A program made the position numbers and the translations under genes. DNA of 64,000 bases. Source: Gallibacterium melopsittaci. Its GTDB lineage: Bacteria; Pseudomonadota; Gammaproteobacteria; Enterobacterales; Pasteurellaceae. The DNA lies in assembly GCF_042433085.1 (NCBI RefSeq), contig NZ_JBHLWA010000024.1:1-64000 (forward strand), written 5' to 3'. Positions 44,460 to 52,976 of the stretch are shown here, piece by piece; positions within the stretch are counted from its first letter, which is position 1; each line of letters opens with the position of its first letter. The notes beneath the pieces are model-generated. The model worked only from the letters and a program-made list of their open reading frames with translations. It was not told the origin of the DNA and did not search any database.

Positions 44460-44485
44460 ATACACCCTCTAAAAAGAGGGTGTAT
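44460..44485 (-). terminator. Strong hairpin after potD
   Basis: ATACACCCTCT and AGAGGGTGTAT pair perfectly over 11 bp with a 4-base loop, 30 bases past the potD stop. The following bases on the minus strand (TCTTTG) are a poor T-tract, so it may be a leaky terminator or a 3-prime stabiliser. Confidence 0.65.
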
Positions 44486-44514
44486 CAAATTTAACGATAA
44501 GTGAATAAATAAAA

Positions 44515-45561
44515 TTATTCAGCAGCTTTTAATTGTTGGTAATAGTTTTCGTAGTATTGAATTGCATCACCAACATCGTCTTGCCAGTAACTGTTTTTAA
44601 GCACATCCGCTGGCGGATAAATGCTTGGATCTTCAGTAATCTCTTTTGGCAACATTGCTTTTGCTTTTAAGTTGGTTGTTGGATAGCCAATTTCAGTTGC
44701 CAAACGAGCAGCTACTTTTTCACTTAATAAATAGTTAATTAATTTGTGAGCAGCTTCTGGGTTTTTAGATGTTTTTGGAATTGCCAATGTATCTACCCAT
44801 AATACAGGTCCTTCTTTTGGATATACTGCATTAACTGGCGCACCTTCTTTTTTCGCAATACGAACAGAACCATTCCATAATTGACCTAATTCAACCTCAC
44901 CAGAAATAAAAGAATTTGCTGGGTTATCAGAAGTGAATGCCAATACGTTTGGACGTAATTTTAGTAATTCTTCGTATGCTTTTTTGATGATTGCAGGATC
45001 TTTAGTATTTGGATCTTCGCCAAGTTTTAATAGTGCAATATTAAATACTTCACGCGCATCATCTAATAATTGTACTTTTCCTTTAAACTCAGGTTTCCAA
45101 AGATCAGCCCAAGAATTAAATTGATTTGCTTTATAAGTGTCAGTATTGAAAACAATTTCAGGTGCACCTAAAAGTTGTGGAAGAGAATATTTATTACCTG
45201 GATCATAAGGCTTGTTCAACATATTTGGGTCGAGATCTTTAATCACAGGCAATTTACTATGATCTAAAGGCATTAGCATTCCTTCTTTTGCCATTTTAGA
45301 TACGAAGTAGTTAGATGGTGCAATTACATCGTAAGTCGCACTATCTCCTAAAGTTTTCAATTTAGCATACATAGTCTCATTAGATTCAAGACTAGACACG
45401 TTTACTTTAATGCCAGTTTCTTTGGTGAAATCATCCAATAAACCGTCAGGTACATATTCTGTCCAAGTATAAAGATAAACGGTGTCACCTTCTGCGTGAG
45501 CAGCCGCATGAATACCAAGAGCAAGCGTACTAATACCTAATAAAGTAGTGATTTTTTTCAC
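44515..45561 (-). CDS. potD: Spermidine/putrescine-binding protein PotD
   Basis: PotD is the periplasmic receptor of the PotABCD polyamine importer. A signal peptide of 23 residues ends in AHA. The mature start VYLYTWTEYVPDGLLDDFTKETG and later APSNYFVSKMAKEGM and LLDDAREVFNIALLKLG are typical. The 348 residues are normal. The start codon is GTG with GGAG upstream. It is not joined to potABC: ppk, ppx and a small gene on the opposite strand lie between them, so it needs its own promoter. Confidence 0.94.
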   Translation of the reverse strand: MKKITTLLGISTLALGIHAAAHAEGDTVYLYTWTEYVPDGLLDDFTKETGIKVNVSSLESNETMYAKLKTLGDSATYDVIAPSNYFVSKMAKEGMLMPLDHSKLPVIKDLDPNMLNKPYDPGNKYSLPQLLGAPEIVFNTDTYKANQFNSWADLWKPEFKGKVQLLDDAREVFNIALLKLGEDPNTKDPAIIKKAYEELLKLRPNVLAFTSDNPANSFISGEVELGQLWNGSVRIAKKEGAPVNAVYPKEGPVLWVDTLAIPKTSKNPEAAHKLINYLLSEKVAARLATEIGYPTTNLKAKAMLPKEITEDPSIYPPADVLKNSYWQDDVGDAIQYYENYYQQLKAAE

Positions 45562-45898
45562 AAAATTCTCCGTTATAGTTAATTAAAGCCATAGCTCGAC
45601 CAAAGCCAAGCGGATATAAAAATCAAAATGATTTTTTGGGGTACTTGTTGATAAGAAACGTGTTAAGAAAACACATCAGACAAGAGAGGCCATTGTATAA
45701 ACTGTTAACCAATAAGGCAACCATTAATCCGCTGTAAAATGAATTTATTAAATAAATTTATCATTAAATTTGTATTAAAATAAAACACACCTAATTGTCA
45801 TTTAATTGCCACATTCTTCGATTAAGATCGCAAGTTATTATTTGTCAATGATCGTGATTAGCTAACAACAAAAATGGAAATAGATAAGGAGAATACGT
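45562..45898. other. Divergent regulatory region potD / ppk
   Basis: This 337-base gap without a gene separates the divergent potD and ppk starts. It holds a Pho-like box at 45795-45812, a possible -10 (TAAGAT, 45823-45828) for ppk and a strong AAGGAG at about 45885 for ppk. The potD side is AT-rich without a clear consensus promoter. Confidence 0.6.
45795..45812 (+). promoter_or_regulatory. Pho-like box upstream of ppk-ppx
   Basis: Two 7-base direct repeats TTGTCAT and TTGCCAC are separated by TTAA, matching the Pho box pattern CTGTCAT-N4-CTGTCAC at 6 and 5 of 7 positions. It ends 10 bases before TAAGAT, the usual distance between a PhoB site and the -10. Another TTGTCA half-site lies at about 45844. 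Confidence 0.5.
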
Positions 45899-47983
45899 GT
45901 GCTAGTGTCATCAGAACAAAAACAAGATAGTTATACTTTAAAAGAATTAAGTTGGCTTGCCTTTAATGAAAGGGTTTTACAAGAGGCGTATGATGAAAGT
46001 AACCCATTATTGGAACGGATTCGCTTTTTAGGTATTTTTGCAACTAACTTAGATGAGTTTTATCAAGTCCGAGTATCAAATTTAAAACATAAGCTATTAA
46101 TTAGTAAGGAAAAAGACTCTTCCTTAGCCAAGCAGATACGCATTCAGTTAGAGCTTATCCAACAACGAACAGAAGCGTTAAATAATCAGTTTTATGAAAT
46201 TTATAATCGTTTAATGCTTCGTTTAGCAAAACATAAAATTTTCGTATTGAATGAAACACAACTTTCTCCTTTTCATCAGGATTGGCTTAAAAAATATTTT
46301 AAGCAAGAAATTAAACCACATATTTTCCCTATTATTCTGAATGAAGAGATTGATTTATTACAATCATTAAGTGCTCACAACTCCAATTTGATTATTGAGT
46401 TAAAAAAGCATAAAAAAACACAGCGGTTAGCCATCTTACCTATTCCTTCCGATGTATTGCCTCGTTTTATTGTATTACCGAAAGAAAAGTATAAAAGACA
46501 TCAAAGTATTGTGTTATTAGATAATGTATTACGCTTTTGCCTACCAGATATCTTTTCTGAAACTGTTTTTGATTATGATGAAATTAATGCCTATTCCATT
46601 CGGATGACACGAGATGCGGAATATGATTTGGTGACAGAGGTTGAATATAGTTTGTTGGAACAGATGTCTTCAAGTTTGAAACAGCGGCTAACTGCACAAC
46701 CAGTCAGATTTTTATATGAAAAAGCGATGCCGAAAAATTTACTGAAAATGCTAAAAAAACGCTTGCATATTACTAATCTGGACTTAGTAGAAGCGGGTGG
46801 ACGTTATTTGAGTTTTAATCACCTACTACAATTCCCTGATTTAGGGCATAAAACTTTAGTTAATTCTCCGTTACCTGTGATTAAACATCCGCAACTGAAA
46901 AAAGAACGGATTATTTTTAATGCAATTAGTAAGAAAGATATTCTGTTGTATTATCCATACCATAGCTTCGATATTATTTGTGAAACATTACGCCAAGCCT
47001 CATTTGATCCTAATGTTACGGCAATAAAAATTAATTTATATCGCGTGGCAAAAAATTCGTTGATTATTGAAGCATTATTAAATGCAGCGAATAATGGTAA
47101 ACAAGTGACGGTGATTATTGAATTACAAGCAAGATTTGATGAAGAAGCGAATATCCATTGGGCAAAACGATTAACGGAAAGCAACATAAAAGTCATTTTC
47201 TCTTCACCAGGTTTTAAGATTCATTCTAAATTGTTCCTGATTACGCGTAATGAAAATGGCAAACTTGTTGATTATGCCCATATTGGAACGGGAAATTTCC
47301 ACGAAAAAACAGCAAAAATTTATACTGATTTTGCTTTATTAACAAAAAATGAAATGATCACAGAAGAAGTAAAACGTGTTTTCCGTTTTATTGAGATGCC
47401 TTTTGGACCGACAAAATTTTCTTATCTTTTAGTATCACCAGTCAATGTACGCAAAAGATTAGACTTTTTAATTAATCGAGAAATCAAAAATGCAACGAAA
47501 GGGAAGAAGAGCGGTATTATTTTAAAAGTTAATAATCTGGTTGATGAAACGATGATTGATTTGTTGTATAAGGCGAGTCAAGCAGGAGTAACAATAAAAA
47601 TGATCGTAAGAGGAATGTGTTCACTGAAGGCAGGAGTAAAAGGATTAAGTGACAATATTCAGATTATTAGTATTGTTGATCGTTTTTTAGAACATCCAAG
47701 GGTATATTATTTTGAAAATAATGGCGATCCAGATGTTTATATTTCTTCTGCAGATTGGATGACACGTAACCTTGATCGTAGAATCGAGGTTGGTACGCCA
47801 TTGCTTGATCCAGAGATCAAACAATGTGTGATTGATATTCTAAATATACAACTTGCAGATAATGTTAAGGCACGCATTATTGATAGTGAAGAAAAGAATC
47901 AGTATGTGCGTAATGATGAACCACAATGTCGTTCACAACTAGCAATTTATGATTATTTATCTGCAAGGAGCAACGAAAAATAG
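45899..47983 (+). CDS. ppk: Polyphosphate kinase 1
   Basis: Ppk polymerises the gamma-phosphate of ATP into polyphosphate. The N-terminal helical domain (LKELSWLAFNERVLQEAYDE) and NLDEFYQVRV are typical. The two phospholipase-D-like catalytic domains contain the histidines in FKIHSKLFLI (the phosphorylated one in the family) and FLEHPRVYYF. It starts with GTG eight bases after AAGGAG. The 694 residues are normal. ppx follows after 9 bases. Confidence 0.96.
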   Translation: MLVSSEQKQDSYTLKELSWLAFNERVLQEAYDESNPLLERIRFLGIFATNLDEFYQVRVSNLKHKLLISKEKDSSLAKQIRIQLELIQQRTEALNNQFYEIYNRLMLRLAKHKIFVLNETQLSPFHQDWLKKYFKQEIKPHIFPIILNEEIDLLQSLSAHNSNLIIELKKHKKTQRLAILPIPSDVLPRFIVLPKEKYKRHQSIVLLDNVLRFCLPDIFSETVFDYDEINAYSIRMTRDAEYDLVTEVEYSLLEQMSSSLKQRLTAQPVRFLYEKAMPKNLLKMLKKRLHITNLDLVEAGGRYLSFNHLLQFPDLGHKTLVNSPLPVIKHPQLKKERIIFNAISKKDILLYYPYHSFDIICETLRQASFDPNVTAIKINLYRVAKNSLIIEALLNAANNGKQVTVIIELQARFDEEANIHWAKRLTESNIKVIFSSPGFKIHSKLFLITRNENGKLVDYAHIGTGNFHEKTAKIYTDFALLTKNEMITEEVKRVFRFIEMPFGPTKFSYLLVSPVNVRKRLDFLINREIKNATKGKKSGIILKVNNLVDETMIDLLYKASQAGVTIKMIVRGMCSLKAGVKGLSDNIQIISIVDRFLEHPRVYYFENNGDPDVYISSADWMTRNLDRRIEVGTPLLDPEIKQCVIDILNIQLADNVKARIIDSEEKNQYVRNDEPQCRSQLAIYDYLSARSNEK

Positions 47984-47992
47984 GATGTAAAA

Positions 47993-49516
47993 ATGGAAGA
48001 GTCGAGTACATTATCACGTTCAGGAACTAAAGAATTTGCAGCTATTGATTTAGGTTCAAATAGTTTTCATATGCTTATTGTGCGAGTTGTTAATGGCTCA
48101 ATTCAAGTGCTATCTCGCTTAAAGCAAAGAGTACAACTTGGTAATGGACTAGATGAAAAACACAATTTAAGCCAAGAGGCAATCCAACGAGGTGTAGATT
48201 GTTTAGCATTGTTTGCAGAACGGTTACAAGGATTTTCACCAGAACAAGTCAAAGTTGTTGCGACTTATACGTTACGCCGAGCAGAGAATAGTGATGAGTT
48301 TTTAAATGCAGCACGACAGGTTTTTCCTTTTCCAATCCGAATTATTTCAGGTGCAGAAGAGGCAAAATTGATTTATCAAGGTGTGGCACATACTCAACCA
48401 GAAAATGGGCGAAAATTCGTTGTTGATATTGGGGGCGGTTCTACGGAAATGATTATTGGTGAGGGATTTACACCGATATTAGCAGAAAGCCGCCATATGG
48501 GATGTGTTAGCTTTACCAAAACATTTTTTGCGGATGGAAAAATCAGTGAAAAACAATTCCAATTAGCACAAAAAACAGCATTAAGTCGAATCGAAGACCT
48601 CTCTTGGGAATATCGTCATCTTGGTTGGGACGATGTGTTAGGTTCATCGGGAACGATTAAAGCTATTAGCCAAGTCATTCGTGAGAATTTTAATAAAGAT
48701 GGCATTATCACAGCAAAAGCATTACAACAAGTGATTGATCTGATTCTAAAGTTTGACTCAATAGAGAAATTAAAAATTGCTGGATTAAGTGAAGATCGAG
48801 TTAATGTATTTGTTGCAGGTGTCGCTATTTTAAGTGCGGTATTTGAGAATTATCGAATTGAAAAAATGCGGTACTCTGATGGTGCATTACGAGAAGGTGT
48901 ATTGTACGGTTTTGAAGAAGCGTTTCAAGTCGATAATATTCGTGAAAGAACCGTGGATAGCCTAATTGAGCATTATTGGATTGATAAAGAACAAGCATTG
49001 CGAGTTGCTGACACGGCAATTTTATTCGCAAAGCGTTATCAACGTTGGCAGAATAATGAACAAGTAGAAGAACTACAAAGTATTCTATTAGCGGCTGCAC
49101 TTCTACATGAAACAGGTATTGTCGTTAATCATAGTGGAGCACATAAACACGCAGCGTATATTTTGCAAAATAGTGAACTACCTGGATTCGATCCAGTACA
49201 AAAGCAACTGTTAGTCACTTTAATTCGTTTTCAGATGAAATCATTAAAACAGCTAGATTTATCCAAACGACGCCGCTATCACAGCCAAGATATTTTGGCT
49301 CTTATCATTATGTTGCGTTTAGCGATTATTATTAATAAATCAAGACGAGCAACAGAAATTGTAGAGAAATTTGCACTGCATATTAATGCGAACCTGAATA
49401 AATGGGAACTAGAATTCGAAACAGGTTATTTAGACAGAAATCCACTGACGAAAAGTGATTTACTGGTAGAAAAAAGTATATTGCAAGCCGTGGCAATAGA
49501 TTTAACGGTAAAGTAA
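47993..49516 (+). CDS. ppx: Exopolyphosphatase / guanosine pentaphosphatase family
   Basis: Ppx removes phosphate from polyphosphate ends; relatives (GppA) also act on pppGpp. The actin-like ATPase motifs are FAAIDLGSNSFHMLI (about 15-29) and VVDIGGGSTEMIIGEG. A C-terminal HD-like helical domain (LLHETGIVVNHSGAHKHAAY) is present. The 507 residues fit the long Ppx form. Coupled to ppk, it allows polyphosphate to be both made and degraded from one operon. Confidence 0.93.
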   Translation: MEESSTLSRSGTKEFAAIDLGSNSFHMLIVRVVNGSIQVLSRLKQRVQLGNGLDEKHNLSQEAIQRGVDCLALFAERLQGFSPEQVKVVATYTLRRAENSDEFLNAARQVFPFPIRIISGAEEAKLIYQGVAHTQPENGRKFVVDIGGGSTEMIIGEGFTPILAESRHMGCVSFTKTFFADGKISEKQFQLAQKTALSRIEDLSWEYRHLGWDDVLGSSGTIKAISQVIRENFNKDGIITAKALQQVIDLILKFDSIEKLKIAGLSEDRVNVFVAGVAILSAVFENYRIEKMRYSDGALREGVLYGFEEAFQVDNIRERTVDSLIEHYWIDKEQALRVADTAILFAKRYQRWQNNEQVEELQSILLAAALLHETGIVVNHSGAHKHAAYILQNSELPGFDPVQKQLLVTLIRFQMKSLKQLDLSKRRRYHSQDILALIIMLRLAIIINKSRRATEIVEKFALHINANLNKWELEFETGYLDRNPLTKSDLLVEKSILQAVAIDLTVK

Positions 49517-49602
49517 ATTATTTTAATGAATAGACAAAATGTTGGAACTTGTCTGCTTAAAACAATTATCAATAATATTAAAAGTATTGTCATTTTCAGT
49601 TA

Positions 49603-49632
49603 TTGCTTAATTATTGACTTGCTTGCTATACT
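49603..49632 (+). promoter_or_regulatory. Promoter of the small membrane protein gene
   Basis: TTGCTT (49603-49608) and extended -10 TGCTATACT (TATACT at 49627-49632) are spaced by 18 bases, about 34 bases before the ATG at 49666. Confidence 0.55.
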
Positions 49633-49665
49633 GCGACAGATCACACACCAAGGGGAATTTGTTTT

Positions 49666-49869
49666 ATGTCAAAAAAAATTAAAGAGTTTTTGCTAAGCTG
49701 GATTATGACTTTTGTTATATTGGGTTTCTTTGCTCTTATTATGTATTTGTTATACATCACACATCTTATGGAGATACTCGCTTGGTTTGGATGGTTAATC
49801 ATTCCAGTAATATGGCTAATAGTCAAAATATGCAAATTTGTTTGGAATGACATAAAAGGACAAAAATAG
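49666..49869 (+). CDS. Small hydrophobic membrane protein, unknown function
   Basis: I do not recognise this 67-residue protein. It has a short basic start (MSKKIKEF), two predicted membrane helices (about 9-33 and 37-58, with a central WFGWLIIPVIWL stretch) and a basic end (KFVWNDIKGQK). It is likely real: a good promoter and an AAGGGG ribosome site precede it, and a very strong terminator follows 34 bases after the stop. It lies alone between ppx and the convergent potC. Candidate roles, such as regulating a membrane partner or toxin-like activity, are speculation. Confidence 0.7.
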   Translation: MSKKIKEFLLSWIMTFVILGFFALIMYLLYITHLMEILAWFGWLIIPVIWLIVKICKFVWNDIKGQK

Positions 49870-49903
49870 ACAAAGTGTCTAAATATGGAGAGAGTAAAAT
49901 AAG

Positions 49904-49941
49904 AAACACCTATTATCCGAGAAGATAATAGGTGTTTTTCT
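49904..49941. terminator. Bidirectional terminator small gene / potC
   Basis: AAACACCTATTATC and GATAATAGGTGTTT pair perfectly over 14 bp with a CGAGAA loop. TTTTTC follows on the + side, and a T-rich tail on the minus side serves potC. Confidence 0.93.
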
Positions 49942-49971
49942 TTATATAGATAATAAATAAAGGATGATGGA

Positions 49972-50742
49972 TTAGGCTTTATCTTTTCTAGCAATAAGTT
50001 GGCTTAAGATCACTAAAATTAACGAGAAGATAATCATAATGGTCGCCAACGCATTAACTTCTGGTGTTACCCCAGTTTTTACAAGCGAGAAGATTTTAAG
50101 TGGTAACACTTCATAACTTACTCCTGTAACGAATGAGGAAACGACCACATCATCTAATGAAATGGTGAAACTTAATAACCAACTTGAAATAATGGCTGGT
50201 AATGCTAATGGCACAATAATTTTACGCAAAATAGTGGTTTCGCTCGCTCCAAGATCACGAGCAGCTTCCAACATTTTTACATCAAAGCCTTTTAAGCGTG
50301 AGAACACTGCAACGACCACATAAGGCAAACAGAAAGTAACGTGGGCAAAAAGCAATGACCAAAAGCCTAATGAAATACCAACTAACATAAATAATGCTAA
50401 GAGCGAAACCGCCATTACGATATCAGGCGACATCATCACAATAAATAGCATTCCACCAACAAATTTCTTGCCTTTAAATTGGTAGCGATATAGGGCAATC
50501 GCCGTTAATAAACCAATTAATGTAGCAACAGTTGCCGCAAAAAAAGCAATAGTGACAGAATGAAATGCTGCTTGTAATAACGTATTGTTATTCGCTAAAC
50601 GCTCATACCAGTTAAGACTAAATCCTTTCCAAGATAACCCATAACGGTCTAAGTTAAAGGAGTTAATCACCAAAATAACAATCGGAATATACAAATAGGC
50701 ATAAACCAAAAATAAAAAGAGATTTCGTAGTGTCTTGCGCAT
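49972..50742 (-). CDS. potC: Spermidine/putrescine ABC permease PotC
   Basis: PotC is one of two membrane subunits of the polyamine importer, with six helices. The EAA loop that contacts the ATPase reads EAARDLGASETTILRKIIVP. The 256 residues are normal. Its ATG overlaps the potB stop by one base (TAATG). Confidence 0.95.
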   Translation of the reverse strand: MRKTLRNLFLFLVYAYLYIPIVILVINSFNLDRYGLSWKGFSLNWYERLANNNTLLQAAFHSVTIAFFAATVATLIGLLTAIALYRYQFKGKKFVGGMLFIVMMSPDIVMAVSLLALFMLVGISLGFWSLLFAHVTFCLPYVVVAVFSRLKGFDVKMLEAARDLGASETTILRKIIVPLALPAIISSWLLSFTISLDDVVVSSFVTGVSYEVLPLKIFSLVKTGVTPEVNALATIMIIFSLILVILSQLIARKDKA

Positions 50743-51602
50743 TATTCCAACTCCGATTTCTTGTTAAACAATTTACCTGCACGGTAGTAAATGAATAATA
50801 AAAGAGCCATTAAAATGGTTAATGCAATACTGATAGACGAACCAAATGGCCAGTTACGAGCAATTAAGAATTCACTCTTAATGACGTTACCGACTAATAG
50901 CACTTTTGCGCCACCCAGTAAATCTGCCACATAGAACATACCCATTGCAGGTAAAAGCACTAATAAGCAGCCAGCAATAATACCTGGCATCGTTAATGGA
51001 ATAATAATTTTCACAAAACGTTGGAACGCATTGGCACCAAGATCTTTTGCTGCTTCTAATAAACGTTGGTCTAACTTTTCAATAGAAGAATAAAGCGGAA
51101 GAATCATAAATGGTAATAGGATATAAACTAATCCGATGATAACCGCCACTTCGGTATTTAAGATTCGAATTGGTTCATTAATAATACCTAGCCATAACAA
51201 CGTATTGTTTAATACACCTTTTACGCCCAAGAAAATCTTCATACCATAAATACGAATTAATGAGTTTGTCCAGAATGGCAAAATGACCAAAAACAACATA
51301 ATTGGACGAAACGCAGGACGCATTTTGGCAATCATAAACGCAAATGGATAACCGATAATTAAACAAATAATGGTGGCAATCCCTGACATATAGAGAGAGT
51401 TCCACAATACTTGTGCATATAACGGTTCAATTAAACGTTTATAACTATCTAGTGAAAAAGTAAATTCCACTAAATTACTGCTGTCACGAGTTAAAAAACT
51501 TGTAATCAATACCAAAACATTTGGTACTAATACAAAAAAGATTAGCCATGCAAAGATGATGGCGACAGTAAAGTTTTGGAATTTACGCGTTGTTATCTTC
51601 AT
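50742..51602 (-). CDS. potB: Spermidine/putrescine ABC permease PotB
   Basis: PotB is the partner permease of PotC, with six helices and EAA loop EAAKDLGANAFQRFVKIIIP. I start it at MKITTRKFQNF (286 residues); an adjacent ATG and a further one nine codons up are in frame but lie deeper inside potA. It overlaps the potA end by about 20 bases. Confidence 0.94.
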   Translation of the reverse strand: MKITTRKFQNFTVAIIFAWLIFFVLVPNVLVLITSFLTRDSSNLVEFTFSLDSYKRLIEPLYAQVLWNSLYMSGIATIICLIIGYPFAFMIAKMRPAFRPIMLFLVILPFWTNSLIRIYGMKIFLGVKGVLNNTLLWLGIINEPIRILNTEVAVIIGLVYILLPFMILPLYSSIEKLDQRLLEAAKDLGANAFQRFVKIIIPLTMPGIIAGCLLVLLPAMGMFYVADLLGGAKVLLVGNVIKSEFLIARNWPFGSSISIALTILMALLLFIYYRAGKLFNKKSELE

Positions 51603-52704
51603 CATCGTCAAGTACCACTTCCCAGCTTTCAACCCAAGTTATTGCGACTTTTTGATTTAAAGAGTGATCAACATCTGGATCATCTTCATTGAAAAATTCG
51701 CTTACAAGTACCCGTTTACCACACTCTAATTGTACCGTTGACTCTAACGTCATACCTTTATAGTTACGTTCACAAACATAACCAATTAAACCTTCGTGTG
51801 TTTCTTTATCATGTACTTCTTCAATACGGATATCTTCAGGACGAAGTAATACTTTTAATTTTTGTCCTTCGCTAACAGGACGTGTTACATAGATGTCACA
51901 GATACGCCCTTCGACATTGGCTTGTACCCGTTTTTCATCAATACGTTGTAGAACAGTTGCGTCGAAAATATTGATTTCACCAATAAATTTCGCCACGAAC
52001 AGACTCTTCGGATCTTCGTAAATTTCACGTGGTGTACCGTCTTGTTCGATTTTACCTTGACGTAACACAATAATGCGATCAGACATCGTTAATGCTTCTT
52101 CTTGATCGTGTGTTACAAAAATAAAGGTAATGCCGAGTTGACGTTGTAAAGCCTTTAATTCATTCTGCATTTGTTGACGAAGTTTGTAATCTAATGCAGA
52201 AAGGGATTCGTCCAGTAAGAGAACTTTTGGTTTATTAACCACAGCACGTGCAATCGCAACACGTTGTTGTTGCCCACCTGAAAGTTGAGCTGGTTTACGA
52301 TCAGCATACTCTTCTAGTTGCACCATTCTTAACGCTTCAAGCACACGAGGTTTAATTTCCTCATTTGGTACTTTTTGCATACGCAAACCAAATGCCACAT
52401 TTTCAAAAATGGTCATATGTGGAAATAGCGCATAGCTTTGGAAAACGGTGTTAATATTGCGTTGTTCGGCTGGAATAGAAGTAATATCTTGTCCATCTAG
52501 AATAATGCGTCCAGCATTAACTTCTTCAAAACCTGCAATTAAGCGTAAAATAGTGGTTTTACCACAGCCAGAAGGCCCCAAAATAGTTAAGAATTCACCA
52601 TTATTGATGGTTAAATTAATATCTTTAATGATCGTTTTGCCGTCATAAGATTTAGTTACAGATTGCAACTCAATAATTGGCTTTTGTTGTACTGGATTTT
52701 CCAC
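51583..52704 (-). CDS. potA: Spermidine/putrescine import ATPase PotA
   Basis: PotA energises polyamine uptake. Walker A GPSGCGKTT, signature LSGGQQQRVAIARAV and Walker B VLLLDESLSALD (Ser where many have Pro) are present, followed by a TOBE-type regulatory domain in the C-terminal third and an acidic end (DDDEDNNA). The start codon is GTG, supported by alignment of ENPVQQKPIIEL with known PotA starts. The AGGAGG lies an unusually long 13 bases upstream. Confidence 0.95.
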   Translation of the reverse strand: MENPVQQKPIIELQSVTKSYDGKTIIKDINLTINNGEFLTILGPSGCGKTTILRLIAGFEEVNAGRIILDGQDITSIPAEQRNINTVFQSYALFPHMTIFENVAFGLRMQKVPNEEIKPRVLEALRMVQLEEYADRKPAQLSGGQQQRVAIARAVVNKPKVLLLDESLSALDYKLRQQMQNELKALQRQLGITFIFVTHDQEEALTMSDRIIVLRQGKIEQDGTPREIYEDPKSLFVAKFIGEINIFDATVLQRIDEKRVQANVEGRICDIYVTRPVSEGQKLKVLLRPEDIRIEEVHDKETHEGLIGYVCERNYKGMTLESTVQLECGKRVLVSEFFNEDDPDVDHSLNQKVAITWVESWEVVLDDDEDNNA

Positions 52705-52885
52705 TAGCTTTGTTTTTCCTCCTAAGTCAATAGATTGATATACCCACGAGAATTACATCTACAAGAAATGCGCAATGATATAGTGATCTCCCCCTAATTG
52801 AAAGCCTAGATTCAAAATTTTTTCATTATTTAAAAAAATATCTCGCTATTAACGAAATTTTAACGATCAAATTTCACGAAAGGTG

Positions 52886-52899
52886 TTGATTTATATCAT
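52886..52899 (+). promoter_or_regulatory. FNR-like box upstream of pepT
   Basis: TTGAT-TTAT-ATCAT matches the FNR consensus TTGAT-N4-ATCAA at 9 of 10 positions. TATGAT at 52916-52921 could be the -10, placing the box near the activating position. pepT is known to be induced anaerobically by FNR in Salmonella, which fits. Confidence 0.65.
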
Positions 52900-52976
52900 A
52901 TTATTAAACGGCGGATATGATAGCATTTTATACCTAATTTTAATATGAACTTTTTAGCAAAATAATGGGAAATAGG

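Noticed and set aside
44408..44488. 27-codon N-terminal extension of the MFS transporter
   Set aside because: It would be encoded by the hairpin after potD and is not typical of the family start.
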